64,000 bases of DNA from Chryseobacterium cucumeris (GCF_016775705.1 NZ_CP068760.1:2294001-2358000), one strand, 5' to 3'. Positions 9,778 to 18,326 are shown, counted from the first letter of the stretch. Numbers and translations are program-made. Notes: generated by a model from the letters alone, not told the origin.

Positions 9778-10482
9778 TTATTTTTTGGTCAGTTTTGCCA
9801 GGTAAGAATCTTCATCTTTCAATACTCTTTCTATTTTGAAACCATTATTTATGGCAGCATTTTTCAAGGTATTAAAATCAAGATACAGCCAGGTAATCGG
9901 TTCCTCAGATTCTCCTTTATAATGAACCACATAATCCAGCTCGCCATAATATCCGCCTGCAGGAATGTACACTCCGCCATCTTTATCACGATCGAACATA
10001 TAAAGAATATCCGTACTATCAATTAAAACCTGTCCGCCATCATTCAGTAATGTATGCAGTTTCTGAAGATAGGTATCTATTTTTGCCAGGCTTTCAAAAA
10101 CTCCGGTACCGTTCATCAGCAATAAAATAGTATCAAAAGTTTCTCCGGAGAAATCAAGCATATTTTCGCAAACTGCCTTTTTAATTCCTCTCAGCTTACA
10201 AACCTCAACAGATTTTGGTGAAATATCCAATGCCGTCACCTCAAGATTTCTTTCATTCTGAAGGTATAAAGAATGAGAACCCGCACCTGCTCCGATGTCT
10301 AAAACCTTTCCTTCGGATAACTGCAGTGCTTTCTGCTCAATATCATTCATTTCTTCAAAATCTCTGAATAAATAATCCACCGGAAGTTCATCCAGCTCAG
10401 AAATTGACGTTTCAGTCTGCAGATCCTCCGGATTTTCATTGTGGTAATAATCCCAGATCGCTCTGCCCATTAAATCTTTCAT
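9778..10482 (-). CDS. SAM-dependent class I methyltransferase
   Basis: From the chosen start the protein is 234 residues. It contains the SAM-binding motif I VLDIGAGAGSHSLYL and later Rossmann elements VTALDISPKSVEVC and ETFDTILLLMNGTGVFESL, so it is a class I methyltransferase. The substrate cannot be inferred; UbiE/BioC-like small-molecule enzymes look alike. The frame stays open upstream to an ATG at 10503. The -7 box TATCTTTG (10494-10487) lies between that ATG and the one at 10482, so 10482 is the likely start. It leaves only 4 nt after the box, and the mRNA is probably leaderless. Confidence 0.85.
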   Translation of the reverse strand: MKDLMGRAIWDYYHNENPEDLQTETSISELDELPVDYLFRDFEEMNDIEQKALQLSEGKVLDIGAGAGSHSLYLQNERNLEVTALDISPKSVEVCKLRGIKKAVCENMLDFSGETFDTILLLMNGTGVFESLAKIDTYLQKLHTLLNDGGQVLIDSTDILYMFDRDKDGGVYIPAGGYYGELDYVVHYKGESEEPITWLYLDFNTLKNAAINNGFKIERVLKDEDSYLAKLTKK

Positions 10483-10486
10483 AGTG

Positions 10487-10518
10487 CAAAGATAATAGTT
10501 CAATGTTCAATGTTCAAA
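10487..10518 (-). promoter_or_regulatory. Promoter of the methyltransferase gene (TTTG-N20-TATCTTTG)
   Basis: On the minus strand TTTG (10518-10515) is followed after 20 nt by TATCTTTG (10494-10487), a full Bacteroidota promoter. The -33 element lies inside the first units of the heptamer repeat array, and the start codon follows the -7 box by 4 nt. Confidence 0.7.
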
Positions 10519-10651
10519 GTTTTTGGTTGAATGTTGCGGGTTTGCGAGGTACGGGTCACGAGTTTCGAGGTACAAGATTCGGTGTTCCTACAACCTTAAA
10601 CCTTAAACCTTAAACCTTAAACCTTAAACCTTGAACTTTAAATCCTTGCCT
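10498..10651. repeat. Heptamer-periodic intergenic array (about 21 units)
   Basis: Reading in 7-bp steps from 10498 gives GTTCAAT, GTTCAAT, GTTCAAA, then G-rich units (GTTGCGG, AGGTACG, GGTCACG, AGTTTCG), then five perfect TTAAACC units (10596-10630), TTGAACT and TTAAATC, all in one register. The right end touches the stop codon of the siderophore-interacting protein gene (10653). G-rich units lie at the left and C-containing units at the right, giving a loose inverted symmetry. Confidence 0.85.
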
Positions 10652-10652
10652 T

Positions 10653-11465
10653 CTACTCCATCGATTCCTTCTCCTTATGTCTGTCTGCCTGAGATTCGTT
10701 TTCTGCTACACCTGCCTTCCAGTAAGAATAGGCGTACAATTCCTGTGAAGTCCAGTTTTTCTCTTTTCTTAGATAAGTTCGGATTTCTTTTACACTTGAA
10801 AACTCACAGGCAACGTAACCGAATTTTGAAGTTTCAGGGATCTCAATACTTTTTACCGCATGGGTAATTTCACTGCTGATCTGAGGCTGCGCATTGTGCA
10901 GCCACTTAAAATCAATCTGTGCTTTAGTTTCAAGCAGCTGTTCGTCTTCTTTTCCATGAACTTCAATAATACAGGTTCCTTTTGCTGTTTCGGGAAGTGT
11001 TTCCAGAATAGCGCTGATCACCGGAATGGCCGTAGCATCACCGGCCAGCAGGTACCAATCTGCTGCAGGGTACAGCTCTTTACCTTCCATGCGCATCATC
11101 ACTCCCAGTTTGGAGCCTACTTCAGCTTCTCTTACCCATCTGGAAGCAGGTCCGCCGTCTCCATGATCTACAAAATCGATGATCAGCTCATTTTTTTCCA
11201 GATCAATTCCTCTGTGGGTATAGGTTCTGATGGAAGGAGCCACATCTTTTGGCGGATACACCCACTGATGGTTTTCATCCAGCGTCGGAAAATGAATCTC
11301 ATTGAGACCAGCCGGAGGAACTGCAATTTTATTATTATCACCCACCACCGTATTTTTGAATACCTGAACTTCCGGCGAGTAGAGATACACTCTGATAAAA
11401 TGGTCAGTAATGTATTCTTTTCTGGTGACTTCGGCAACGATCTGCCCTGTTGAAATTTTAGCCAT
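10653..11465 (-). CDS. Siderophore-interacting protein (NAD(P)H-dependent ferric-siderophore reductase)
   Basis: The 270-residue protein belongs to the SIP/ViuB family. The N-terminal FAD-binding barrel (~10-135) contains RTYTHRGIDLEKNELIIDFV and DHGDGGPASRWV, close to the family RxYTxR and HG.GPAS.W motifs. The C-terminal NAD(P)H-binding half (~140-265) includes YLLAGDATAIPVI and ends with the Lys-rich TSQELYAYSYWKAG signature. These cytosolic enzymes reduce Fe(III) in imported siderophores to release iron. It lies directly downstream of the TonB receptor gene on the same strand, consistent with a shared iron-uptake role. A terminator-like hairpin separates the two. Confidence 0.93.
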   Translation of the reverse strand: MAKISTGQIVAEVTRKEYITDHFIRVYLYSPEVQVFKNTVVGDNNKIAVPPAGLNEIHFPTLDENHQWVYPPKDVAPSIRTYTHRGIDLEKNELIIDFVDHGDGGPASRWVREAEVGSKLGVMMRMEGKELYPAADWYLLAGDATAIPVISAILETLPETAKGTCIIEVHGKEDEQLLETKAQIDFKWLHNAQPQISSEITHAVKSIEIPETSKFGYVACEFSSVKEIRTYLRKEKNWTSQELYAYSYWKAGVAENESQADRHKEKESME

Positions 11466-11483
11466 AACTGATTTTTTAAATTA

Positions 11484-11519
11484 AAATCCGGTTTCCGATC
11501 AAACTCAGAAACCGGATTT
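11484..11519 (-). terminator. Terminator-like hairpin between receptor and SIP genes
   Basis: A 12-bp perfect stem (AAATCCGGTTTC / GAAACCGGATTT) encloses a 12-nt loop and is followed on the minus strand by T-rich sequence. It lies downstream of the TonB receptor and may limit read-through into the SIP gene. Confidence 0.65.
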
Positions 11520-11569
11520 GAAATACAATATGTTTTCAGATCAGGGTATTTTAAATCCCGATCATTTTT

Positions 11570-13780
11570 TTAAAATTCAAAAGTGTAGGAAAGGTTGAAT
11601 GTTCTTCCTCTTCCTTTATAATTAAACAATTCCGGAAGTCCGTAAGTAGCATATAAAACCTGAGAACGTTTGCTCCAGATCGTCTGGTAATCGGTATTAA
11701 ACAGGTTCTGAATTCCTAAGTTGAATTTTCCCCAGTTGAAACGGTATCCCATCATCAGATCTGATGTATTATAGCCTTCCACTACATTATTAAGCTCGTC
11801 TTTCTGCGTGAAATTCTGTAACGACTGGAATCTGAATGACCAGTTCTTAATATTATACCCGATATACGTCACAAATTTGGAAGGGGAAGCATTGTAAATT
11901 TCCTGCTTCTGCCATTCTCCTTCCTTGTCTACCTCAGATTTGATCAAAAGTCCGCTGGCACCGAAATACACTCCATTGCTTAAAGAATAGGAAACCTCAG
12001 CTTCAATTCCCATGTTTCTTAATTTCAAATCATTCACAAGAATCTGGAACGTCTTTTTATCTACAGCAACGGTTTTGTCTGAATTACTCAAAAATCCGGC
12101 AATCTGCGCTCTTAGACCTCCTCTGTTCACACGGTATCCTACTTCAAACTGATTGGTTTTGATAGCCTGAAGCGGTTGTTCTTTCACATTGATACTGGAT
12201 ACTACATCCCAGTTTGTTCCTACCAATTTGTACTGTCCTATTCCATAAAATTTGGCAGGATCTGCTAAGCTTGCTCCCTGGGAAAATGTTCCCCAAACCT
12301 GATGCTGCTCATTGAATTTATATAATAAACCTGCATTAGCTAAAGTCACATTATAAGAACTTTCACCTCCCGGAATTGCAGATGCTGAACTTCCATAGCC
12401 CATTGCAATTTGGGTCTGCTGTTCAGAACCTACAAAATCATCCATTTTTACGTTAATATGCTGATAACGGATTCCGGCATTCAGTTGTAATTTGGGAAGA
12501 ATATTGTATTTTGCCTGAACATATCCTGCATAACTCTGTGAATGATTGGTTGGATATCTGCCAAGGCTGTATTTTGTTTCATTGATTAAACCTCCACTGG
12601 ACATTGTTTTGGCCATATCATAAACAGACTGTGTTCCTTCAAATTTTTCAAAATCGAAATCTGCTCCGTAAGTAACATTTAAGCCTCTCCATGATTTTGA
12701 CAACAAAGCTTTAATCCCGGAATAATAAGTATCTTGCTGAGAAGAAGACATATAAGGTATTTTTCCCGTCTGTAAGGTAACATTTCCCGGGAATGGATAG
12801 AATCCTAACTTTTCACCTCGGGTAGCCAATTGCACATATAAATCCTGGCCGCCTAAAATTCCGTTTCCGTTATACGCTACGGTTGCCATATAACGTTCCG
12901 TTCCTACATTTTTATCGGATGAGAAACCATCTCTCATTTCCAGCAATGAAGCATTTTTTGTAGTAAATGCACTTAAATTTTCACCTAGAAATAAGCTTCT
13001 GTCTCCATTAAATTTAGAGTTGTAATACTGAACAGAGGCTGTTATTTTATGTTTATTGTTAAACTGATATCCTCCCGTAGCCAAAATGTCAATAGACTGA
13101 TTATACTGAAGGTCAGTCTGGGTAATATCAGTAAAAAGCTGTTTCTGATCTGCCCCGTACACACCTCCATTCTGCTGATAGGCTAATCCCAATCTTCCAA
13201 AGAACTTATCTCCTTTAGCCGCAATAGACTGAGCAGCACGGAAGTCATGGTCATCTTTTCCCATAAATCCTGTACGTACACCCAGTTCAGTTTCACCGCT
13301 GATTCCTTTTTTGGAAGGTGTTTTTGTAATGATATTGATAATACCACCGGTAGCGTTACCTCCATAAATTGAACTTGCTCCTGAAAGCACTTCAATTCTT
13401 TCGATATTAAAAGGATCAATAGCATCCAGCTGACGGCTGATCGCACGGATACTGTTCAGAGAAACGCCGTCTATCATCACCAGGGCAGAACGTCCTCTCA
13501 TATTCTGACCATAATTGGTTCTTCCCTGCGGACCAATATCCATGGAAGGTATCAGAATTGATAACATTTCTTTGATCGGAACTCCGCTTTTGGCCTGTTC
13601 CTGAATCTTTTCTTTCTGTACTACCCAGACCGTTCCCGGAACTTCAGAGATTTTTGTAGGTTTTCTGGAGGCTACGATTACCACATCTTCAATACCTTTG
13701 GAGGCAATAGAATCTTTTACGGTCTGGGAAAGCATTAGTCCCGAAACTAAAAGACCTATGAATGCATACTGCTTTTTCAT
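11570..13780 (-). CDS. TonB-dependent ferric-siderophore receptor
   Basis: The 736-residue outer-membrane receptor has a signal peptide ending near residue 19 (LMLSQ). The TonB box region IEDVVIVASRKPTKISEVPGT and a plug domain (~45-160) with NMRGRSALVMIDGVSLNS and ASSIYGGNATGGIINIITK follow. The barrel ends in the terminal aromatic NLSYTFEF. Plug wording resembles hydroxamate/aerobactin (IutA/FhuA-like) receptors, but the exact siderophore is not certain. It transports Fe-siderophores into the periplasm. The SIP reductase gene downstream completes a small iron-uptake unit. Its promoter region carries an inverted repeat beside the -7 box that fits an iron-responsive operator. Confidence 0.9.
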   Translation of the reverse strand: MKKQYAFIGLLVSGLMLSQTVKDSIASKGIEDVVIVASRKPTKISEVPGTVWVVQKEKIQEQAKSGVPIKEMLSILIPSMDIGPQGRTNYGQNMRGRSALVMIDGVSLNSIRAISRQLDAIDPFNIERIEVLSGASSIYGGNATGGIINIITKTPSKKGISGETELGVRTGFMGKDDHDFRAAQSIAAKGDKFFGRLGLAYQQNGGVYGADQKQLFTDITQTDLQYNQSIDILATGGYQFNNKHKITASVQYYNSKFNGDRSLFLGENLSAFTTKNASLLEMRDGFSSDKNVGTERYMATVAYNGNGILGGQDLYVQLATRGEKLGFYPFPGNVTLQTGKIPYMSSSQQDTYYSGIKALLSKSWRGLNVTYGADFDFEKFEGTQSVYDMAKTMSSGGLINETKYSLGRYPTNHSQSYAGYVQAKYNILPKLQLNAGIRYQHINVKMDDFVGSEQQTQIAMGYGSSASAIPGGESSYNVTLANAGLLYKFNEQHQVWGTFSQGASLADPAKFYGIGQYKLVGTNWDVVSSINVKEQPLQAIKTNQFEVGYRVNRGGLRAQIAGFLSNSDKTVAVDKKTFQILVNDLKLRNMGIEAEVSYSLSNGVYFGASGLLIKSEVDKEGEWQKQEIYNASPSKFVTYIGYNIKNWSFRFQSLQNFTQKDELNNVVEGYNTSDLMMGYRFNWGKFNLGIQNLFNTDYQTIWSKRSQVLYATYGLPELFNYKGRGRTFNLSYTFEF

Positions 13781-13808
13781 TCTTTCTACTCAACGTTTTA
13801 TAATTCTA

Positions 13809-13835
13809 CAAAGATAATTCTTATTTAGAAAGAAT
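13809..13835 (-). promoter_or_regulatory. Receptor promoter with overlapping inverted repeat
   Basis: On the minus strand TATCTTTG (13816-13809) is an exact -7 box. It is abutted upstream by the inverted repeat ATTCTT-N7-AAGAAT (13817-13835). The placement between the -7 and -33 positions suggests a repressor site, plausibly Fur-type given the gene function. It is not a textbook Fur box. Confidence 0.5.
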
Positions 13836-13922
13836 AAAAATAACCAAACATGAAATTTTCCCTTATTTTATGATAGTAAACCTCTTTTACAGAAAAGTTT
13901 TCTAAATCCGGATATATATACA

Positions 13923-14040
13923 CCATTAAGAATGGATTTAAGGAATAAAGTATACTTAAGATAAATCATTCTGATTTTTAAGCTTAAGGCGAAGCTCATC
14001 TTAATACTCTAAACACCTTACTATAATCTTAATATTTCAA
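13923..14040 (+). repeat. Dispersed ~110-bp intergenic repeat, copy A
   Basis: This segment aligns with the reverse complement of 33119-33231. The two share the outer CCATTAAG, a near-identical core AAAGTATA(C/G)TTAAGATAAATCAT(T/G)CTGATTTT, and GCGAAGCT(C/T)ATCTTAAT. It holds many CTTAA/TTAAG inverted motifs and no ORF. It lies between the receptor gene and the efflux operon terminator. Confidence 0.75.
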
Positions 14041-14071
14041 AAAAGTTTAAAATTTGATATCTTCTTAAAAC

Positions 14072-14107
14072 GTAAAATCCCAGCCCAACTAAGGACCAGG
14101 ATTTTAC
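14072..14107 (-). terminator. Terminator of the efflux operon
   Basis: The stem GTAAAATCC / GGATTTTAC with an 18-nt loop lies just downstream of the MFS gene and is followed on the minus strand by a short U-rich stretch. Confidence 0.6.
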
Positions 14108-14128
14108 TGGTAAAAACAAGGTTTCTTT

Positions 14129-15721
14129 TTATACTGCAGGACCTGCAGCATCTTTTATTTCTTCTAATAATTTTTTTCTTTCGCGAAGTCTTCTTCTCGC
14201 AATGACCGATTTACCGCCAAGAACTCTTACAAATCTGAAATACTGGAATCGTTTTGCTCCGAAATGATGAGTCGCAACATAAATCAGCACTCCCAATCCC
14301 ACCAGAATAATATATCCGAATATCTTCTTGGTGGCGATGATAATGGCATTAAGCTGAATGGCTTTCATATTGGCTGCTACATTCTGAGGAGTCACCGTCA
14401 TTCCATCCATATAAACAGCAAGATCTCCTATTGCCGTAACCTGAAAACGGTATTGAAACCAGGAATATAAAGTTGAAAAAATTCCTACGGCGAGGAAGGT
14501 TCTCCAAACCAATACAAGCCCGATGGCCGCCAGCATTTCATCCATTTCAAGCTTATCCAGTGTATAAAACCATACGGAGATAAACAATGAACACATTCCG
14601 TAGCCTTTTAAAAACATAGGCAGATACCAGTTGTCATAACTGAACTCCAGCACCATGGAAAAATACATAATAATAGCATATCCAACCATAGCGGCAAAAC
14701 CGGAAAAAATATACATTTTCAATGGCTTTTCTTTTTTGAACCAGAAAATAGCAAGAGCTCCGGCTAAGATAATTCCGGGAATCATCAGTAGACTCAGCCT
14801 GGTATTGGTCAATTGATCATATCCCAAAACTCCTACCGCAAACGTATTCTGAATAGAAGCTGTTCCCAGAAACATTCCCAGCCAGAAAAGCATGAACAAA
14901 CCGTGCTGCACATTATTTTTTGTGAAAATTTTAAACGAAAGGTAGGGGCGTTTTAAAGTCAACTGACGGATAGAAAGTAGTGCAAAACTGACAAAAGCTG
15001 CAATACTTCCATAGATGATATTCCTGGAGTTGAACCAGTCCTGCTGTCTTCCAAATGAATACACATAAGCCGAAAACATGAATGTTGAAATGAAAAGCAA
15101 AATACTCAGCCAGTCAATATAGTGCAGCGGTACTTTTAATGCAAAATATTTGTCATGCATAAAAATCCAGTGTATCAATGCTAAAATAAAGCATAAAACA
15201 GCTGTAAGCAGGTAGAACTGCTGCCAGTTGTAAAGAAGGGCAAACTCAGCAGCATAATAGGTTGCCACCTGGTTCATTACAAGAACGAAGGTATAGAAAG
15301 CTCCGTAAAATACTCCACGATTTCCGATCATAACCATTAATGGCAGAAACAGTTCTATGGTAACCATCATTTTCATAAAGCCAATCATTAAAGAAGTAAA
15401 AATAAAAATCATTGGCTGTAAAGTAGTCCCGTTCACGTAGCTCAGCAACCCTAAAAGCACCAGAAGCAACACCATCTTGTCCCTTACTTTGAATCTCATT
15501 TTGATTCTCAGAACAACAGGCATGCAAGCTCCCATCCCAATGGTAGTGGCGTAATTGGCCCACATAAAATATTCTGTCATGGCGCCGGTACCGCTTACCA
15601 GAGAACTGATATTTCCTGTATACACCCCGCCGATGGGCATTACCACAGCAAGCAGTAATACAATCAGCAGCAGCTGTACGGGTTTCGGTACCCAATCGCT
15701 ATATAATCCTTTGTTGTACAT
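14129..15721 (-). CDS. MFS (DHA2-like) inner-membrane efflux transporter
   Basis: The 530-residue protein has about 14 hydrophobic segments from residue ~15 to ~495 and a basic C-terminal tail (RRRLRERKKLLEEI). This fits the EmrB/DHA2 drug:H+ antiporter group. It is the third structural gene in the order TolC-HlyD-MFS, so it is expected to be the inner-membrane pump of a tripartite exporter. The usual DHA2 motif C is not clear, so the family call rests on topology and context. A heptamer-type repeat lies between it and the HlyD gene. Substrate unknown. Confidence 0.8.
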   Translation of the reverse strand: MYNKGLYSDWVPKPVQLLLIVLLLAVVMPIGGVYTGNISSLVSGTGAMTEYFMWANYATTIGMGACMPVVLRIKMRFKVRDKMVLLLVLLGLLSYVNGTTLQPMIFIFTSLMIGFMKMMVTIELFLPLMVMIGNRGVFYGAFYTFVLVMNQVATYYAAEFALLYNWQQFYLLTAVLCFILALIHWIFMHDKYFALKVPLHYIDWLSILLFISTFMFSAYVYSFGRQQDWFNSRNIIYGSIAAFVSFALLSIRQLTLKRPYLSFKIFTKNNVQHGLFMLFWLGMFLGTASIQNTFAVGVLGYDQLTNTRLSLLMIPGIILAGALAIFWFKKEKPLKMYIFSGFAAMVGYAIIMYFSMVLEFSYDNWYLPMFLKGYGMCSLFISVWFYTLDKLEMDEMLAAIGLVLVWRTFLAVGIFSTLYSWFQYRFQVTAIGDLAVYMDGMTVTPQNVAANMKAIQLNAIIIATKKIFGYIILVGLGVLIYVATHHFGAKRFQYFRFVRVLGGKSVIARRRLRERKKLLEEIKDAAGPAV

Positions 15722-15730
15722 GATTTTTTA

Positions 15731-15830
15731 GGGAATAGATTTCAGATATCAGATGGCAGACTTTCAACATTCAGCGTTAGCTTTCCATACGCATAATACC
15801 CGGCATCTGATATCTTTCATCTTTTAGTCT
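15731..15830. repeat. Heptamer-periodic element with inverted arms
   Basis: The left arm reads GATTTCA, GATATCA, GATGGCA, GACTTTC in 7-bp steps. The right arm reads CGGCATC, TGATATC, TTTCATC, TTTTAGT. The arms include a perfect 12-bp inverted repeat, AGATATCAGATG (15744-15755) against CATCTGATATCT (15804-15815), separated by 48 bp. The right arm runs into the HlyD-family stop codon (15824). Confidence 0.7.
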
Positions 15831-16942
15831 TTATTAATATTCACATTCATATTCATTCCGGCGCTCAGCTTATCCAGATCTTCTTTTTTGTTAGAAGCTG
15901 TAAACTCAATTCTTACAGGGATTCTCTGTTGTACTTTGATAAAGTTTCCGGTAGAATTGTCTGTAGGCACGCTTGAGTATCTTGATCCGGTAGCCGCTGA
16001 AACAGCAGTCACAATTCCTTCGAATTGTTTCCCTCCTAAAGCATCCGCTGTCATAGAAATTTTTTCTCCTACTTTGATATTCGGCATCTGGCTTTCCAGG
16101 AAATTGGCAGTTACCCACTTCTGGCCGTTCAGAACGATTGTCGCAACCTGCTGTCCTGGTTGGATGAGCTGGCCTTCAGAAATAGTTCTTCTTCCCATTA
16201 CTCCATCATAAGGCGCTGTAATCACAGTATACGAAAGATTGATCCTCGCCATATCCAAAGCAGATTTTGTTCTTTTAATTTCAGCATCATTGATTCCCAA
16301 TCTGCTTTTTACTTCAGTTGTAGAAAGGTTTGCAGATTGCTTTTGATTGACTAAGGTTTCATAAGCAGCCTTCTGAGCATCATATTCTGTCTTCACCTGA
16401 TCATATTGTTGTCTCGTAACGGCTTCGGCTGCCAAAAGATTTTTATATCGGTTTAAATTCTGTTCGGCATTCCACAATCTTGCTTTTGCTCCTGCAATAT
16501 TGGACTGCATCACATTGATATTGTTGGAAACTGTGTTTACAGAAGAGCTGGTCGCTGTTTTTTGAGCCATAGCATTCTGATAGGCGGCTTCAGCCTGTCC
16601 CAGTTGCGTAAGGATTTCACGGTCGTCAAGAATGACCAAAGTATCGCCTTTTTTTACACGCTGATGTTCAATAAATTTAATTTCTTTGATATAGGCAGAA
16701 ACTCTGGTATTGATAGGATTGATAAATTCTTCTACCTGTGCTGCTTCCGTATAGGTTTTACTTCCGATATGAAAGTATTCTCGTATTAACCAGAATAATC
16801 CGAAACCGATCACCAGAAAAACGATGATATTGGATATAATGGCTCTGATTTTATTGGTTTTATTTTTCTTTTTCTTATGCTCTGCAGCAGATGTTGCCGG
16901 AGTAGGTGTTGTATTTTGAGTAGTTTGTCCCTTGTTTTCCAT
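15824..16942 (-). CDS. HlyD/EmrA family periplasmic adaptor
   Basis: The 372-residue protein has a Lys-rich cytoplasmic N-terminus and one transmembrane helix (~33-56). Two biotinyl-lipoyl-like half motifs follow: YIKEIKFIEHQRVKKGDTLVILD at ~77-100 and VITAPYDGVMGRRTISEGQLIQPGQ at ~235-260. An alpha-helical hairpin of ~110 residues lies between them (QNAMAQKTA to ALDMARINLSY). This is the membrane fusion protein layout that links an MFS pump to TolC. It lies 22 bp downstream of the TolC gene and upstream of the MFS gene. The N-terminal 30 residues are Thr/Lys rich without known function. Confidence 0.93.
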   Translation of the reverse strand: MENKGQTTQNTTPTPATSAAEHKKKKNKTNKIRAIISNIIVFLVIGFGLFWLIREYFHIGSKTYTEAAQVEEFINPINTRVSAYIKEIKFIEHQRVKKGDTLVILDDREILTQLGQAEAAYQNAMAQKTATSSSVNTVSNNINVMQSNIAGAKARLWNAEQNLNRYKNLLAAEAVTRQQYDQVKTEYDAQKAAYETLVNQKQSANLSTTEVKSRLGINDAEIKRTKSALDMARINLSYTVITAPYDGVMGRRTISEGQLIQPGQQVATIVLNGQKWVTANFLESQMPNIKVGEKISMTADALGGKQFEGIVTAVSAATGSRYSSVPTDNSTGNFIKVQQRIPVRIEFTASNKKEDLDKLSAGMNMNVNINKD

Positions 16943-16964
16943 TGTGTTGATTTTCAGTTTTAAA

Positions 16965-18275
16965 TTAAAGTGTTCCTGTAGATTTCAAAAGGTTGTAATA
17001 CTGATATAAAACATTGATTTCAGCATTGGCGTAATCAAGCTCTGCCTGCAGTTTCTGGTTCTGTGCATCAATCATTTCCGCCTGCACGGCCAGCTGATTC
17101 AGATATTTGGCTTCCGTAATCTTGTAGTTTTCTTCCGCCAGTCTTTTGGAATCATTCAGAATATCTGCCTGCTGAATCGCTTCCTGATATTTGGTATAGG
17201 CAGCATTCACTGCCATATCTACATTCTGCTGCACCAGAGTCATGGCATCATTTGCCTGATTCTTTTGCAGTTCTCCTAATTTTACTTTTTCTTTTGTTTT
17301 ATAGAGAGTATCAATGTTGTAACTCAGAGAAACCCCAGTCTGCCAGCCCCCTGAGTACATATCCAAAACAGGATTTCTCGTCGTGATCGGTCTTTGCAGC
17401 GTATATCCGCCAAATCCGGCCAGCGTAGGTGAATTGTCTGTTTTGATGATTTCAATATTCTTATCTGCTACCGCAATGTTTTTTTGAGCAGATTTCAGCA
17501 AAGGATTGCTTTCGTGTGCAAGATCTGTGTAGTAATCCATACCTATTCCTGCTTCTTTAGTCTCCAGACTTTCTGTAGGCACGATCTCTGTGTCAGAAGC
17601 TAAACCTAAAGCAATATTCAGATTATAATTAAGGATTTTTTTATTGTTGGTAAGGGTAAGAATCCCCTGATCCAGGTTTTTGATGGCCAATTCTCCACGA
17701 ATCACTTCGTTTCGCGTTACCATTCCCTGCTGATAGAACTTCTGGATATTTTTCAGACGTTCCAGAGCCAGTTTTTTGTTATTCTGAAATACTTCTTCCT
17801 GATTGATGATTTTATAGACATCCAGATAATTGGAAATCACTAAAAATTTCACATCCTGTTTATTTTTCTCTAAATCCAGTTCCGAAAGCTGTTCGCGAAG
17901 CCCAGCCATTTCAATAGATTTATTCACCAATCCTCCTTTGAAGATCAGCTGTGTTGCCTGTACCGCATACGAACTTCCGTAATGTGGCATCGGAACGTTT
18001 GTAGAATTTGAAAAATCTTTATCAATGGCTACTGCATCTCCTAAATAGAACTGGCTTGTAGAAGCTGTAATGGTAGGAAGTTTCTGAAGCTTAACCACAT
18101 TGGTGTTCTGCTTTGCAATATCAATATTCTGTGCGGAGACTTTGAGCTGCTGGTGATTCTGAACAGCGAGTTCCGTCACCTCACCTGCGGTCATCTGTTT
18201 GATCTGTTGTGAAAAAAACAGCGCAGGAAAAGCTGCTATCAATACTGATAGTGCTGTTTTTATTTTCTTTGTCAT
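16965..18275 (-). CDS. TolC family outer-membrane efflux channel
   Basis: The 436-residue protein has a signal peptide ending at AALFFSQ (~22). Two repeats of the outer-membrane efflux protein family follow, rich in long amphipathic helices (LEKNKQDVKFLVISNYLDVYK; ITEAKYLNQLAVQAEMIDAQNQ). It would form the outer-membrane channel of the tripartite exporter with the HlyD and MFS proteins encoded immediately downstream. It is the first gene of the operon. A full -33/-7 promoter and direct repeats precede it, next to the AraC regulator gene. Confidence 0.93.
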   Translation of the reverse strand: MTKKIKTALSVLIAAFPALFFSQQIKQMTAGEVTELAVQNHQQLKVSAQNIDIAKQNTNVVKLQKLPTITASTSQFYLGDAVAIDKDFSNSTNVPMPHYGSSYAVQATQLIFKGGLVNKSIEMAGLREQLSELDLEKNKQDVKFLVISNYLDVYKIINQEEVFQNNKKLALERLKNIQKFYQQGMVTRNEVIRGELAIKNLDQGILTLTNNKKILNYNLNIALGLASDTEIVPTESLETKEAGIGMDYYTDLAHESNPLLKSAQKNIAVADKNIEIIKTDNSPTLAGFGGYTLQRPITTRNPVLDMYSGGWQTGVSLSYNIDTLYKTKEKVKLGELQKNQANDAMTLVQQNVDMAVNAAYTKYQEAIQQADILNDSKRLAEENYKITEAKYLNQLAVQAEMIDAQNQKLQAELDYANAEINVLYQYYNLLKSTGTL

Positions 18276-18295
18276 TTTACCTTGTTTTACAGATG

Positions 18296-18326
18296 CAAAG
18301 TTAGGTCAGCAACAAAATCAATCAAA
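18296..18326 (-). promoter_or_regulatory. Promoter of the efflux operon (TTTG-N19-TAACTTTG)
   Basis: On the minus strand TTTG (18326-18323) and TAACTTTG (18303-18296) are 19 nt apart, an exact match to the Bacteroidota promoter. The TolC start codon follows ~20 nt later. Confidence 0.75.

Larger units (their letters stand above)
13781..14128. other. 348-bp intergenic region
   Basis: The region holds the receptor promoter and inverted repeat (13809-13835), one copy of the ~110-bp dispersed repeat (13923-14040) and the efflux operon terminator (14072-14107). No ORF is supported. Confidence 0.75.

Noticed and set aside
10596-10630. CRISPR-like or telomere-like array (TTAAACC)n
   Set aside because: Units are 7 bp without spacers, so this is a short tandem repeat, not a CRISPR array; the resemblance to telomeric repeats is coincidental.
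10860-11453. Long plus-strand ORF opposite the siderophore-interacting protein
   Set aside because: It is a shadow frame of a clearly recognisable gene and has no conserved motif or promoter.
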